The notes: a model not told the origin generated them from the sequence alone. A stretch of 64,000 nucleotides of DNA from Sambucus nigra (GCA_949130495.1 OX422210.1:639306585-639370584), one strand, 5' to 3'. Shown: positions 45,315-57,719, counted from the stretch's first letter. Program-made: numbers and translations.

Positions 45315-47554
45315 CGGCCGAACAACAGTGGAGGTGCTCCTAAGTATTTCTTCAAGTCTTGAAAAGCCTTCTCACATTCATCATTCCACTCAAAAGTCTT
45401 TCTGAGTGTCTTGAAGAATGGGAGACATCTATCAGTTGCTCGCGACACAAATCTATTGAGTGTCGCTACTCGTCCTGTGAGACTCTGTACTTCCTTCTTC
45501 GTCGTTGGAGATCGCAGCCCTAATAGAGCTTTGATCTTTTCAGGATTTGCTTCAATGCCTCGTTGATTGACAATGTACCCGAGGAACATGCCTTCTCGTA
45601 CTCCAAATATGCACTTCGTCGGGTTCAGCTTCAATTGATATTTATCTAGTTGATCAAAAGTCTGACTTAAGTTAACTAGATGATCGGCAGCTTTCTTACT
45701 TTTCGTCAGCATATCGTCAACATAGACTTCCATATTGTCACTGATTTGTTCAGCAAAGACCTTGTTCATCAGCCTCTGATATGTCGCACCTGCATTTTTC
45801 AAACCAAAAGGCATAACATTATAACAATAAGTTCCCCTAGGGGTAATAAAAGAAGTACTCTCCCTGTCTTCAGGTTTCATTTTGATCTGATTGTAACCAG
45901 AATAAGCATCCATGAAGCTCAGCAACTCGTGTCCCGAGGTAGCATCCACCAGCTGATCAATTCGGGGCAATGGAAAGTGCTCCTTTGGGCATGCTTTGTT
46001 GAGGTCGGTGAAGTCTACACACATCCTCCACTTGTTGTTCTTCTTCTTTACCATCACCACATTAGCTAACCAATATGGATATTTAACATCTTCAATGAAA
46101 CAAGCTTTTTGGAGCTTCTCGACTTCCTCCTGTATAGCTTGATTCTTCTCGGGACTGAATACTCTTCTTTTTTGCTTCACAGGCTTGATCTCCTTATTCA
46201 CATTGAGTTCGTGACATAGGAAGTTTGGGTCTATCCCGGGCATATCTTCATGACTCCACGCAAAAGTTTGTCTTCTGCTTCTAAGGAAAGTTATCAATTT
46301 TTGTTTTAATGAGGCTTCCAACGATGAACCTATTTTAGTAGTTCGCTCAGGGTGTTCGTCGTCCAGAATGATGTTTTCAGTAGCTTCCACCACTTGACCC
46401 TTCACGAGTTGCGACTCATCTCGAGGGTCCAATGTTTCAATTTCTGCACCTTCATCCACTTGATAGGTAGTAGTCTTTTTCTTTGATTCTTTTAGTTCCT
46501 CTTGCTCGGCGGATGAATAATAGCATTCCCTAGCTACTCTCTGATCACCTTTCACAACTCCTACTCCAAAGTTTGTTGGGAATTTTAGGCACTGATGCAC
46601 TGTAGATGGTACAGCCTCAAACTTCTTCAATCCTACTCTTCCCATGATGATATTGTACGATGATTGGATATTCTTATCCATCACGAAGAAACGTATTCTT
46701 TTTGTCCGACAAGCAGGCCATGTACCAATGAATATATCCAACTTGATCGTCCCAAGTGGAAATACTTTCTCTCCAGCAAAACCGATGAGGGGTCTGTGGT
46801 AAGGCTCCAGTTGAGATAGCTTCAGATTTAAACTATCGAAACACAAGTAGAACATAATGTCTGCCGAGCTACCATTGTCGACCAGCACTCTTGAAATCAT
46901 TACCTCCTTCATTCTCATCTTGATCACCAGTGGATCATCGTGAGGATATAAAACACCTAAAAGGTCATTTTTTGAAAAACCGATGACCAATTTCTCCTTG
47001 TTCACCTTTCTCGGGCGATCTTCCTCAGCTAGATTTATTCGCTGAATGTACGAGCAAGCTTGAGCCTCACCGAGGTAAGCTTTTCTTTCTACAGTAAGGT
47101 CTCCTCCTCCTGCATCTCCTCCTGTAATAACATTACAATCAAATGACCCAAAGCGTATTGAAAATACCTCTCGTTCTGGCTGCCTTGGTTTCTTGGGAAG
47201 ATCGGGGTCATCCTCTGGATCAACTTCATGGTTTCTCTTCTTGTTCTCCTCTGCTCGACGAGGAGATCTATATCTCTCCCTAGTTCGGTCGTTGTTTCCT
47301 CTTTCGCCTCCCTGATCAACATACTTTGCTAGCTTTCCTCGTCGGATGAGTGTTTCAATCTCATTCTGAAGAGCTATGCAATTTTTGGTCATATGGCCAT
47401 GATCCTCGTGGAACTCGCAATATTTTTCCCTATTCCTCGTGTCAGGGTCTGCTTTCATTTTCTTTGGCCAGTTTAACTCCTCGTTGTTCTTAATTTCTTC
47501 CAGGACGTGGTTGATATTCGCCTTCAAAGGTGTGTAATTATCAAATTTCCTCAA
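45311..47554 (-). CDS. Retand-type gag end-protease-RT, open 747 codons
   Basis: This is the longest open frame in the window. Residues 46-59 hold a CxxHx4HxxxxC finger (YCEFHEDHGHMTKNC) at the gag end. Residues 222-236 hold the protease active site RVLVDNGSSADI. The RT follows at about 470-660 with KKKNNKWRMCVDFTDLNKAC, FMDAYSGYNQI, MPFGLKNAGATYQR and an intact YVDD at residues 611-614. The stop comes from a one-base shift at the RT/RNase H border (near 45311), after which RNase H continues in another frame. Upstream gag is in the same frame but separated by stops at 47609 and near 47580. The RT active site is intact, but the polyprotein is truncated. Confidence 0.88.
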   Translation of the reverse strand: MRKFDNYTPLKANINHVLEEIKNNEELNWPKKMKADPDTRNREKYCEFHEDHGHMTKNCIALQNEIETLIRRGKLAKYVDQGGERGNNDRTRERYRSPRRAEENKKRNHEVDPEDDPDLPKKPRQPEREVFSIRFGSFDCNVITGGDAGGGDLTVERKAYLGEAQACSYIQRINLAEEDRPRKVNKEKLVIGFSKNDLLGVLYPHDDPLVIKMRMKEVMISRVLVDNGSSADIMFYLCFDSLNLKLSQLEPYHRPLIGFAGEKVFPLGTIKLDIFIGTWPACRTKRIRFFVMDKNIQSSYNIIMGRVGLKKFEAVPSTVHQCLKFPTNFGVGVVKGDQRVARECYYSSAEQEELKESKKKTTTYQVDEGAEIETLDPRDESQLVKGQVVEATENIILDDEHPERTTKIGSSLEASLKQKLITFLRSRRQTFAWSHEDMPGIDPNFLCHELNVNKEIKPVKQKRRVFSPEKNQAIQEEVEKLQKACFIEDVKYPYWLANVVMVKKKNNKWRMCVDFTDLNKACPKEHFPLPRIDQLVDATSGHELLSFMDAYSGYNQIKMKPEDRESTSFITPRGTYCYNVMPFGLKNAGATYQRLMNKVFAEQISDNMEVYVDDMLTKSKKAADHLVNLSQTFDQLDKYQLKLNPTKCIFGVREGMFLGYIVNQRGIEANPEKIKALLGLRSPTTKKEVQSLTGRVATLNRFVSRATDRCLPFFKTLRKTFEWNDECEKAFQDLKKYLGAPPLLFGR

Positions 47555-48897
47555 GACCTCCCATGACGACCTATTTTTGGATTATTTATCACCGCCATTG
47601 TTCTTATGTTATTTCTTCCTAGCTTTATCACCTTCCACCTTGGTTTCTTTGGCGTCCATATTCTTCTTCGCAGACATAGCCTCCTCGGCATTCATAATCT
47701 TGGACGCTTTTCCCATGAGGTCCGACATGGTTCGAGGTGGATCTTTGGCCAAAGTGTAGTACAACTTGTTTGGCAGCAGTCCACTCATCAAAGGGGTAAT
47801 CGCTGTCTTCTCCTCGTAATCAATGACTTCGAGTTTCTCGTTATTAAAACGAGTTATATAATCTCTGATACTCTCACCAGTTTTTTGTCTAACACTTAAC
47901 AATTGTGCTACTCTCTTAACTGGCTTTGCTCCAAAGCAGAAATTCCCAATGAATAACTCGGCCAGTTGAAGAAAAGTTGAAATCTTATCCCGAGGAAGAT
48001 TATTATACCATATCTGAGCAGATCCGGTAAGAGTTCCCGAGAATGCCCTGCATCTCATCTCGTCTGGGACAGCATAGATGTCGGCAGCAGCTTGATATTA
48101 TTCTATATGAAGGACAGGGTCAGTCTTCCCATCATACTTGGGAGTCACAACGGGTGCTTTGAACTTTTATGGTGTTGGAAAATCAATAATATCCTGGACA
48201 AAAGGTGTTCCTCGAACAAAGGTTCGTTGTATAGGGTTCTTGGCCCTAGCCATTTCCCCTAATCTATCCTCCAGCCTCTGAATAGATCCTTTCCATGCAT
48301 CATTTCCTTCCTCGGGCTATTAGTTCGAGCCACTGATCGCATTGAAGTGGCTTACTGGGATTTATCTCGAAGAGAAGCTGGTCTGTCATAGGATCCATCT
48401 TGACGAGCAGCTGGTCGCGACTGGGCAGATCCTTCCCTTAAATCTGATGGTCGTCGAAAGCTCCTCGACGCTGCATTAAGAGGACTTTTGTTCCTCCTAG
48501 GGCCTAATCGGTCGGAAGGAGAAACCATACTTAATCTTTCCAATGCGTTGGTCCTTTCTGGGGAGAGGGTGACATGTTGTTCAGTATATGTGGCTCGCAC
48601 TGACGAAGTTCATCAAGGTTGATAAGAAAAATCTTCAGATTCATCATTGCGATATGAATTAGTATGCTTAGTACGCGAAGAAGGCGCACGGGTATTTCTT
48701 TGAATGCTTCGTTGTCCGGAATGGGTTGATGCACCGCCATGGAGGGTTTGGATGAGTTGTCGCATCGTTTCTTGCATGACGATCTCTCCCTGAGCCAGAT
48801 TTGCCATTATTCCAGTCAGATCTGGAACAATTGGTGGAGCAGACGGATTTGAAGGGGTTCCAACGTTTCGATTGCTGGATTCAGGAATATCAGCCAT
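47555..48897 (-). pseudogene. Retand-type gag relic
   Basis: An ATG at 48897, about 65 bp after the PBS, opens MADIPESSNRN and a Q/T-rich N-terminus (48613-48897). A basic S/R-rich part follows (48352-48600), then, after stops and a frame change near 48200, the retrotransposon gag domain (47609-48058: MRCRAFSGTLTGSAQIWYNN, then FGAKPVKRVAQLLSVRQ and ESIRDYITRFNNE). A stop at 47609-47611 separates it from the protease-RT frame. In an intact element this would be one polyprotein. Confidence 0.8.
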
Positions 48898-48941
48898 CAG
48901 TAATGGATTGTTTTTTATGAGAAAACGATATTACCAGTCGT

Positions 48942-48959
48942 TTCCCACAGACGGCGCCA
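48942..48959 (-). other. Primer binding site of the Retand-type element
   Basis: On the minus strand TGGCGCCGTCTGTGGGAA begins 3 bp after the 5' LTR. TGGCGCC-type sites are typical of Tat/Athila elements. Confidence 0.88.
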
Positions 48960-48962
48960 ATC

Positions 48963-49569
48963 TGTTGATGTAAAAAATTAGATTACTCTAATAATTCATT
49001 CATAGATAAATAAATGAGACAAAAGATTTTTAAGTGGTTCAGACTTATAGAATTGGCCTACGTCCACTGTTGTTTTATTGCTGAGTGTTTGGGAATTTTC
49101 AATTACAAGAAATTCCGTTCCAGATTCCGTCCTTTGGATTCGGATCCCTTACAATGAGGATTGTACAATGTATTTATAGCCCTGAGGCTGTAATGTGAAA
49201 GGGTAATACATTAAATGATATACATATGAAAAGGTAATACATTTAATGCCCTTTTTGTGTGGGTGTCTGAATGATAAGTATTTAATGAATCAGTTGAACC
49301 GTTGGTTATCCAGCTATTAATGATTTGTTCGAGATGCAGCTCGGACCGCCTGAGTTGCTCGGACCGCCTAAGCTTCTCGGTACTCAAGAGTTCCTCGGAG
49401 AGGCATTGTTCCTCGGAGTGTGTGAGTTCCTCGGGGAACTGGTCTTCCTCGTTGTAGTCTTGTTCCTCGGAGTGCGTGGGTTCCTCGGAAGTGTTTGTTG
49501 TTGCCATGTAGATAGCCACGTGTTTTCATACGATTGGTCCACGTCAGCAGATTAAATTTGGTATCAACA
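48963..49569 (-). mobile_element. Retand-type 5' LTR
   Basis: 607 bp, the same length as 37061-37667, with about 19 mismatches by eye. The same TTCCTCGG-rich U3 is present. It drives gag-pol transcription on the minus strand. Confidence 0.95.
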
Positions 49570-49574
49570 GCTTG
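49570..49574. repeat. Target site duplication, right copy (GCTTG)
   Basis: Identical to 37056-37060. Confidence 0.95.
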
Positions 49575-50110
49575 TATGGTTTTTTTTTAAATAGACCCGA
49601 TTGATGAGGTGACACGTTGTTTGAACTGCCTCAACCCAAAAGTATTTTAGCAAGTTCTTATCTTGTATCATTACCCTAGCCATTTCCTGGATTATTCGAT
49701 TCTTATGCTCAGTAACACCATTCTGTTGAGGTGTTTTAAGAGCATTGAACTCGTGATGATAACCATTACCACTGCAGTATTCTGTTACACCCGAGTCCTT
49801 AAATTCACCTCATCTATTACTACATATTTGATTGACTTGGGTATCTTTTTCATTCTCGATTATTAAAAGGATTTTCCAAAATTCTTGAAATGTATCGAAT
49901 TGTTGTTTTAAAAATGCTACCCAAGTGAACCGACTATAGTCATCCACATTGACCAAAATGTAACTGTTGCCACAAAGGCTCACAGTGCGCAAAGGACCCA
50001 TAAGACTTTCTTGTGAGATGATTTAATCATTTTTCCTTCCTGACACGACCCACAAATAACATTCAAAATCGGTTTTATTTTTTGTAACCTCTAACTACAT
50101 CATGTGAGCT
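49575..50110 (-). pseudogene. Ty1/copia integrase relic
   Basis: Upstream half of the copia pol on the minus strand. The zinc-half end CGSCQEGK is at about 50025-50050, then the core start MGPLRTVSLCGNSYILVNVDDYSRFTWVAFL (about 49910-50001) and further core sequence toward 49600 in other frames. Stops and frame changes are common. It continues into 37055 leftward across the Retand-type insertion. Confidence 0.8.
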
Positions 50111-50820
50111 CAATCGGCCAAGATTATCGTAATTAATGTGGCCCAAACGGTTATGCCATATTTCATTTTCATCAAGTCTGACTATCCTATAAGTCTCATT
50201 ACCCGAATTTACTGTGTAACCGTTATCTGGGGTCCTGTAACCTATAAGGATACAGTCACCATTCTCATTTAAAATCTTACAATTGGTTTTTTAGAACTTG
50301 ACAGTGTGGTTGGAGTCGAAAATTAAGATATGGTCAACAGAATGGCTTTAAGACCTTTCACTAATAGGATATCTTTAAGAATAGGGAGTCCATTTTCTTG
50401 GAGTGTTTATTTGCCTATGATCTGAGTTGAGACTCCGTCTCCAAACAAAACATTCCCTCATGAGAAGTTAGTTTTGTTGGATAATTTAGTATCGTCTCCG
50501 GTCATATGCTTGAAACATCCAAAATCTAAGTACCATCCAGATGTTGTGCTCTCAACTTTTAGCGCTAACAACAATATTACATTTCGGCTGGGGTATTAGA
50601 ACGTCCTTTCTAACCCAAATAGCTCTAGTTTTGACATGTTTATGAGCTTTTGGTTTGGAAATAGATCTAGGACTCTTTCTTTTAGATTTTTCTTGGTACT
50701 AGATCTTTTCTTCCTACCTTTATAGTTATAGTTTTTATTGGGTTATTCAGGAAGTACATAATTATTCCTTCCCTACTTAGTATAGTTAAAGTTTTTGTAA
50801 ACATGTGAATTATAGACAGC
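50111..50820 (-). pseudogene. Ty1/copia gag-pol connector and protease region
   Basis: Degenerate minus-strand sequence between gag and integrase, where the copia protease should lie. Short matches to copia text are visible around 50500-50560 (a WYLDFGCFKHMTGD-like reading), which is the usual segment just after the protease active site. No open frame. Confidence 0.5.
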
Positions 50821-52422
50821 TTTATTCAGGCTTTTTTTAAAACACTCAGCAAGACAGTGTCCATAAACATCGTAATAAGCGCAGTATTGGTGGCTCTAAG
50901 GTTTTCTTTGGATTTCAAAATCTTTAAAGAGGGATTCATCCATTTGCTGGACATTTACCTTAGGTCTAACTGCAACAGTTTTAAATTTGGAATCAAATTG
51001 CCTAACAAGGGGGCAAATATACTTAGCCTTAGCTTCAGCAATTAGCTTTGGACGATATTCTATCTTATTCTCTGGTCACTTTTTCTTATGTTCAAAATAT
51101 TTCTTTAATGTTTGAAAATAAAGACATAGGTTATCTGGTATTTTTCCAGAAGAAACAAATTGCACATGTTGAATGGTTTTAGTTTGTGACTTAGTTTTTT
51201 TTTATCAAAATCCAAACCAATTTTATCTTCAGAATTGGTTTTGCTAGAAGCAATACAGTCTTCAAAACAATTAGAGTTGATTTCTAACTTAAAAAATTTC
51301 TTGAAGACAGTTGAAACTTTTTGTTTAGCTTCTTCCAATTCTATTAAAGTTTCCTTATATTTCATTTCCAAAACATCATTTGATTTAGAAAGTTATTTAA
51401 TTTTCTGAACAAAAGATTTAGTTTTCATTTCATAGGCCAGACATTGATTTGTATAATCCTCAGTGTTCTTTTTCACCAATAGGCTGAAAGACTCTACCTT
51501 TTCAGTTAAGTCATTCACAATATTTTCTAGTCTAGTGCTCTTCCTAAGAGTCTTACTGTAGAGTGTGTAATTGTCATGGAGGTCATCGTTATCTGACTCA
51601 TTATGTGCGGTGTGTGAGTTTTCCACTAGCATTTCATTTGTCGAACTCACACACCCATTCAATTGGTTAACAATCCAAACACTTTGACTCACACACATAG
51701 TCAAAGAACTATTATTAGGAATTTCTACAACATGTGTACTATTTAAGCCATGAGTAGATAAACTAGAAGTAGACAAAACATCATCAGGCATAACAGTACT
51801 AGGCACAATAGCATCAGGTTCAGAATTTTGCACAGACATGTCATCAGAATAAATAAATTTTGCAAAGAAAGACATGCAAGGATCAAAAGAGTTGGAAGAC
51901 TCAGGTTCATCTTCTTCAGAGTCACTTGAGTCATTTCATGTGTTGCTAATATTATCTTTAGGAATGTTATTCATTTAAACCCTACATTTAGAAATTATGT
52001 GACCCTTTTTACCACATCTATAGCATTATGTATTGCTAAGGTCTTTTCCAAGTCTGGCATTGTTATCAGTGTTTTGTTTGTCATTATTTCTCTCATGAGG
52101 CCTATTATTAAAGTTATCTTGATATCCATCTTTCCCTTGTTTAGAAGCAACAGTATTTATAAACTTTATAATTTTCTTAAATTTTTTCGACATTAGGGCC
52201 ATCTGGTTATCTAAACTCTCTAAATCACAATCCCCAATAGAGTCCAAGTCTGTATTGGGCATGACTATTTGAGGTGAGATCATTTTAGACAGAAAAACTT
52301 CATTGGAACTTGAGTGTTTTTTCTGATTATTAGATAGGTGCTAGAGAGGAGTTCAGGGGTCAGATTTGGATCGTCTATCTCCTCAATTGCATACCTTTTA
52401 TTATCAAACTTATAGGGAAGGG
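50821..52422 (-). pseudogene. Ty1/copia gag relic
   Basis: Minus strand. The gag C-terminal domain lies in 52026-52283 (SLDNQMALMSKKFKKIIKF), followed by a zinc knuckle CYRCGKKGHIISKC at 51984-52025. Next is an acidic S/N-rich frame of 160 codons (51393-51875) with coiled-coil character at its end (LENIVNDLTEKVESF), then a further coiled-coil-like piece (51105-51371). It is cut at 52422 by the outer LTR element; the rest of gag and the 5' LTR must lie right of the window. Confidence 0.78.
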
Positions 52423-53300
52423 TGATAGGCAGGGTTTTGTCGCGACGCGAGAGTCACCTATGCGCCGGTCGTGTTATATTCGGCTCACCTGAACTACACA
52501 AAGAACTAAGTTACGACTACACTCAACGGGTGAGTATAGTGGTAAGTCGAGTATCGAATCCACAGAGAATGTTCGATAGATCATAACGGATTATTAATTC
52601 TGGAATAAAAGTGAAAAAGGGTGATGGGTGGCTGTAAATAAAAGAAAAGAATAAGTTAAGTTAAGTCTAAATGAAGTAAAAGCAAGGATCGGACTATCAT
52701 CCAACCATATGGCTCGAAAAACTTATTAGTCAGAATTCCGGCTCGAGAGAAATTTAATCGAGCATTAACAATTAATCATAAACTTCACACAATAAGGAAT
52801 TTAAGTCAAAGTTGTGTAAATAAACGATTAACCGAAAATTGGTCGCATGCGGATTAAATTCGGATTATCGCTATAAACACTAACTTTGCATGACAGAGAA
52901 AGTTAAACGCATAATAATCCGACTTTAATTCGCGCGGGTTCAATTAAATGCAATTTTGCATAAAACCTAATTTTCGGAGCTCGGGGCCCGAAAATGGCGA
53001 AACGAAATCCCAACCCTATTTATCTAAGGGCACATAATGATTAAACTAAATTACAACTAATTAAACTAGGAAAGAAAGAAATAAAGCAAGTAAACTAATT
53101 AACAAAGCATGGAAATTAATCTACAAAGCAAGAATTCAACAAGAACAACTTTATTAATGGTAAATGAGATGGGAAGTTCAACATACACACCCCAAATGGT
53201 TGTCAACCCAAAGAGAAATGAAGCCAAGATCTCAAAACCCAAAACCCTAAGCTAAAAACTAATTAAAACTGAATATATCTGATATTACAACAAAATTGGG

Positions 53301-53307
53301 TTATATA
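53301..53307 (-). promoter_or_regulatory. LTR TATA box, outer element
   Basis: Minus-strand TATATAA, kept at the same place in all three complete LTRs (57141-57147 and 61973-61979). Confidence 0.6.
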
Positions 53308-53370
53308 GTAAGTTGGAAGAAAAGAAAAGAAAAGAAGAAAGAAACGAAAAGCAAAATATCTCATGGAAAC

Positions 53371-53473
53371 AGGGGATCGATCGATCGATGCTAAAATATC
53401 ATGCCCATTGTCTCCCCACAATGGCTAAAAACTGAGGGATCGATCGATCGACCCCTTTGGTCGATCGATCAAT
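53371..53473. repeat. GATC palindromic repeats/hairpin in outer LTR
   Basis: A run of GATCGATCGATCGA at 53375-53389, then an inverted repeat: arm 53439-53453, 5-base loop CCTTT, arm 53459-53473 (one mismatch). It lies 70-170 bp upstream of the TATA box in the sense of transcription. Confidence 0.9.
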
Positions 53474-53892
53474 CAAGCAGGTATGAGCCAAGGCACCCTC
53501 CTGTAATGCTGTTTTAGCTTGAATGCAATTCCCTTCGGCTAAAATTGTCGTAACTTCTTCGTTCTGAATCGGAATCGCGCACCGTTCTTGGACACGCGAA
53601 ACTTGCGAGGAGCGCTACAACTTTCGTGGGATGTTGGGCCAGGTGCCCAATCTGAGAAATGATTAAATTGCCTTTGAATGTGCGATCGCGTAAGGAAATC
53701 GAGCGGAATGCGTCCGAACTTCACACTTAGCATCCAAATACCTATAAAAGCACAATTAACCCCTGCAAAACATGTTAACGTATAAATCTGAAGTTATCTG
53801 GTTAACGAGCATAAATATAGGGAATAAGATACCCGAGGGGGATAAAATACGTAGGTTCAGAGGATGAAATACGCAATATTTGTGTATCATCA

Positions 53893-55988
53893 CACCCCCT
53901 AACTTACACATTGCTTGTCCCTAGCAATGAAATAGGATGAAACAAGAACTACAAGCAAACTGAAAGCAGGAGATAGTACAACAGTATGGTATAAAAGCAT
54001 AAGGCCACTTTTGCGAGCGATTCGATTGCATTTGGCGTATGAAATAAGTAGGTCACCCTAGTGGACGAGTGTCGTCTCGTGAGGGTTTTCAGGGTTGATA
54101 CCCACAAACATCACATGGTTTCCTCAAAATAATCCCAAACAAACATGCGACAAGCCCAAAAATGGTGAAAAGGATTTCATACACATTATTAGCACATTGA
54201 ACGGATTCAAACAAAAGTCTGAGTCATTAACATTATAGAATGCGCCTCATAGAATTGAAACCTTAAAATGTGGGAGGGGAGCGAGCACATGCAAAGTGTA
54301 ATTTGGAAAAAACTTAAATAAATCGGATAAATATTAAAGCACACATATATTCAATCCTCACGGGCATTACACTCATCAAGTGAATTCACTCAAAACAGGG
54401 AGTTAACACACGGAACATGCGGGCATAAAGAGTATTTGTAAATGGAAACTAGGTCGCACACATGTCACAAATGAAGAACGCTATATATAAACTGAAAATT
54501 CTAATCTCAATGAAAGATACCGCACATTAAAAGAGGCGAAGTGTATTTTCACAAATTATCAAAACTATTATGACTTTTAAATTACATCAACCTAAGATCA
54601 CATAGGACTTTAATAGTGTTGTAGTGTAGGTTAGGCTAGGGTACGAAATGAAGGAATGTATGTACGGATTCAAAGTGTTCGGAATGAAAACTTGGAATAA
54701 TGGGAAAATGCGGGCAATATCAAAATTAGAAAAAGAAGTTCCAAAAAGGCATTAGATATGTCATCGGGGAGAGTAATAAAAGCTTATTGAACTATATACA
54801 ACATTTACAGCTTTCTCTTTCTTTTCTTTTCTTCTTTTTCTCATGTTTTCTTTTGCTTTTTGCTTTTTCTTTTACATCTCTTTTTTCACATCTCTTTTCT
54901 TTACTTTTCAAACTCTAAAATGCCTAAATTGCAACCAACACCATAACATCATCATTCAATCCCAAGTAACATTCCAAACAAAGGTATGGAAAGTGTATAT
55001 ATGAGCTAAAACTCCAATTCAGAGTTGGTTATGGGATTTGGGTTATGAAACGAAAGGCTAATATTTAGGCTCGAAGGGGTTAACGAGGGTAAACATATAA
55101 GGTGAGGTCAAGGTCAATATGGCTGATATATCAAAGAATTCATATGATCATTTCAAACTTTACGCAATTCTCGAGTCAAACAATGTATGAAAATCATGAT
55201 CAAGTAACACATTTCAAGTATGAACTCAATTAATGAACGATCAAATGAAAGAATAGAGATATTACCGACGAATTCAACGTTTTCAATAAGAAAAGAATAG
55301 TATATACACTCACAAACGACGAAAGGTACAAAGCTTACTCGGTGTAAGTATATACAATGCAACAAAAGATTACCGAGTTATAAAAATCTTAAACCAAATC
55401 AATAGAATGATAAAAGTGCATGTGCTCATGGGATTAAAGTTTAATTTATGAAGTTATTCACAATATCAATAATTGAGACTAAAGTCTAATAACTTCTAAA
55501 ATCGAGAACATGCATCATTGGGTTGTCTATTGGATCGGGCAATTATTAAATTTATCATCGAAAACAAAGGCAAAATGCCCAAAAAAGGAGAAAAAAGAAA
55601 GAAAATCTTTTTGAAATTTTTTTAATTTTTTCTAAGAAAAGCATACTAAGTAACTAACATGTGAGTAAAAACATGTACTAACTAAAGAAATGGATAGAAT
55701 ATCCAACACCCCCTAACTTAAAACTTGACATTGTCCTCAATGTCAATTAAGAACCAAGTTAAAGAGAGGAAACAAGCGATATTATCCAAAATTGGAGTTA
55801 TCCCCATAAGAACAAGTCCAAAGAATCTACAAAATAAGTTAGTACCAAGCATAGCAAAAACAAATAACAAAAAGTTAAGTAATTACACTAGACTAAATTA
55901 AAAAGGAAGTAAAATAAAAAGGAAGTAAAATAAAAAGAAAGAAAGAATAAAAAGCTAGCTATATACAACCTACTATTTAGGCTTCACA
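53893..55988 (-). other. Outer element, non-coding internal region
   Basis: Starts with the PPT (minus GTTAGGGGGTG at 53893-53903) and matches 57720-59807 throughout. It contains a long pyrimidine-rich tract on the plus strand (about 54808-54910) and a second TTAGGGGGTGT copy at about 55709-55720 (minus). No gene is seen. Confidence 0.75.
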
Positions 55989-56274
55989 CTAACTATACAC
56001 TAGAAGTCTAAATAGTTGAGGGTCCACCATGAAAATGATTTGACTTTGGAGGATAACCGGTGTACCCTCACATACAAGCATGCCCTCCGAAAAATATGAA
56101 TTTTGTTTTAACAATGGAAGGCATGTGAAAGGCGTAAGAAATGAACCATCGCCAATTAAAATTTTTGGAGGGACGATGGGGGGTTTGGATTGAACGGGTG
56201 ACAAAAACATGTGGGGACCGAGAAAAGCCGAATATCCTCCCAATGATTTTGAAATTGGAATGGGAGGCGACGCA
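55989..56274 (-). CDS. Outer acidic ORF, 3' part
   Basis: The C-terminal end of the acidic ORF, cut off by the inner element at 56275. It reads PPIPISKSLGGYSAF through to a FRLLVYS end and matches the end of the inner copy (59808-60134). It is in frame with 62522-63362 when one copy of the 5-bp target duplication is discounted. See that entry for the product. Confidence 0.6.
56270..56274. repeat. Target duplication of inner element, left (ACGCA)
   Basis: ACGCA before the inner LTR; the right copy at 62522-62526 is GCGCA, one transition apart. Confidence 0.8.
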
Positions 56275-57719
56275 TGATTAAGGGCGAAAAGCGTGCTCGT
56301 GTAGGGGCACGATCATTGTTTTAGTTTCACCGCCTTAATACAAAAGAAACCTAAGTTACGACTACACTTGCGATACAAGTATAGCGATAAGTCGGGTATC
56401 AAATCCACAAGGAGTGTTCGATAGATCGTAACAGATTATTAATTCAGGAATAAAAGTGTAAAAGGGTGATGTATTCTAGTAAATAAAAGAAAAGAGAGAA
56501 GTTAAGTCTAAACAAAGTAAAAGCGAGGATCGGGATATCATCCAACCATACGGCTCGAAACAACTACTAATCAAGATTCCAGCTCGAAAGCTATTTAATC
56601 GAGCATTAATAGTTAATCATAAACTTCACACAATAAGGAATTTAAACCAAAGTTGCGAGAATAAACATTTAACCGAAAATTGGTCACACGCGGATTAAAT
56701 TCAGATTATCGCTATAAACACTAACGTTGCATGACAAAGAAAGTTAAACGCATAATAATTCGACTTTAATTCGTGCGGGTTCAATTAAATGCAATTTTGC
56801 ACAAAACCTAATTTTCGAAGCTCGGGGCCAAAAAATGGCGGAACGGAATCCCGACCATATTTATCTAGGGGCAATACATGAATTAAACTAAATTCAACCA
56901 ATTAAACTAGGAAAGCAAGAAATAAAGCAATTAAACTAACTACAAGGCATGGAAATTAATTTACAAAGCAAGGAAAATGAAGAACAAAACTATATTAATG
57001 GAGATGATAGTGAATAATTCAATCTTACAAAACCAAATGGATGTCACCCCAAGAAGAAAAGAAGATAAGCTCTCAAAACCAAACCCTAACCTAAAATGTC
57101 CTCTAAAACTAAGTATATCTGATATTACAACAAAATTGGGTTATATAGTAAGTTGGAATAAAAGAAAAGAAGAAAGAAAAGAAAAGGAAAGTATCTGCAG
57201 AAAATAGGGGATCGATCGATCGACCCCTTTGGTCGATCGATCGATGGATGCAATCGTGGCAAAATTTTGAAGGATCGATCGATCAATCAAGTAGGGCAGA
57301 ATCAAGGCAGCCGACTGCATTCTCTTTTTCTTCTCTTCTCCCCTCTTTTGGTTTCAATGCTTTTCTCTTGCGCCAAAAGTGCCGTAACTTCTTCGTTAGG
57401 GATCTGAATCGCGCACCGTTCACGGCCATGCGAAGCTTGCAAGGGGGGATACAACTTTCGTGTAGATGTTGGGCCAGATGCCCAAATTATGAATTGACCA
57501 AATTTCCCTTGAACGTGCGATTGCGTACGAAACTTGAGCGGAATGCGTCTGAACTCCATACTTAGTACCTGAATACCTACAAAAGCCCAATTACCTCATA
57601 TAGAATGTTAACAACCGAGGTTGTTTGGTTAATGGGCTTAAATATAGAGATTAAGGCACCTGAGGGGGCTAAAATGCGTAGGTTCGACGGATGAAATACG
57701 TAATATTTGCGTATTATCA
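56275..57719 (-). mobile_element. Inner element 3' LTR (1445 bp)
   Basis: Starts TGATTAAGGGCGAAAAG and ends GCGTATTATCA. The PPT follows at 57720 (plus CACCCCCTAAC). It contains the GATC hairpin and the TATA box at the shared positions. Confidence 0.9.
57208..57290. repeat. GATC hairpin in inner 3' LTR
   Basis: Perfect 15-bp arms at 57211-57225 and 57231-57245 around a CCTTT loop, then another GGATCGATCGATCAATCAAG stretch at about 57271-57290. Confidence 0.92.

Larger units (their letters stand above)
37061..49569 (-). mobile_element. Complete Retand/Tat-type gypsy element (12.5 kb)
   Basis: A structurally complete element with two 607-bp LTRs, PBS, PPT and a 5-bp target duplication. Minus-strand order is LTR, PBS, gag, protease, RT, RNase H, second RNase H, integrase, tandem arrays, then antisense genes (plus strand), PPT, LTR. 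By eye the LTRs differ at about 19 of 607 positions with no length change. The dual RNase H and the antisense genes are known traits of the plant Tat lineage (Retand and relatives). gag-pol carries stops and frameshifts, so it can no longer move by itself. Confidence 0.93.
52423..53892 (-). mobile_element. Outer element 3' LTR (1470 bp)
   Basis: Starts TGATAGGCAGGGTTTTGTCG and ends GTGTATCATCA on the plus strand. The first 100 bp or so match 63564 onward (outer 5' LTR) but not the inner LTRs; the rest matches all of them. Confidence 0.9.
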
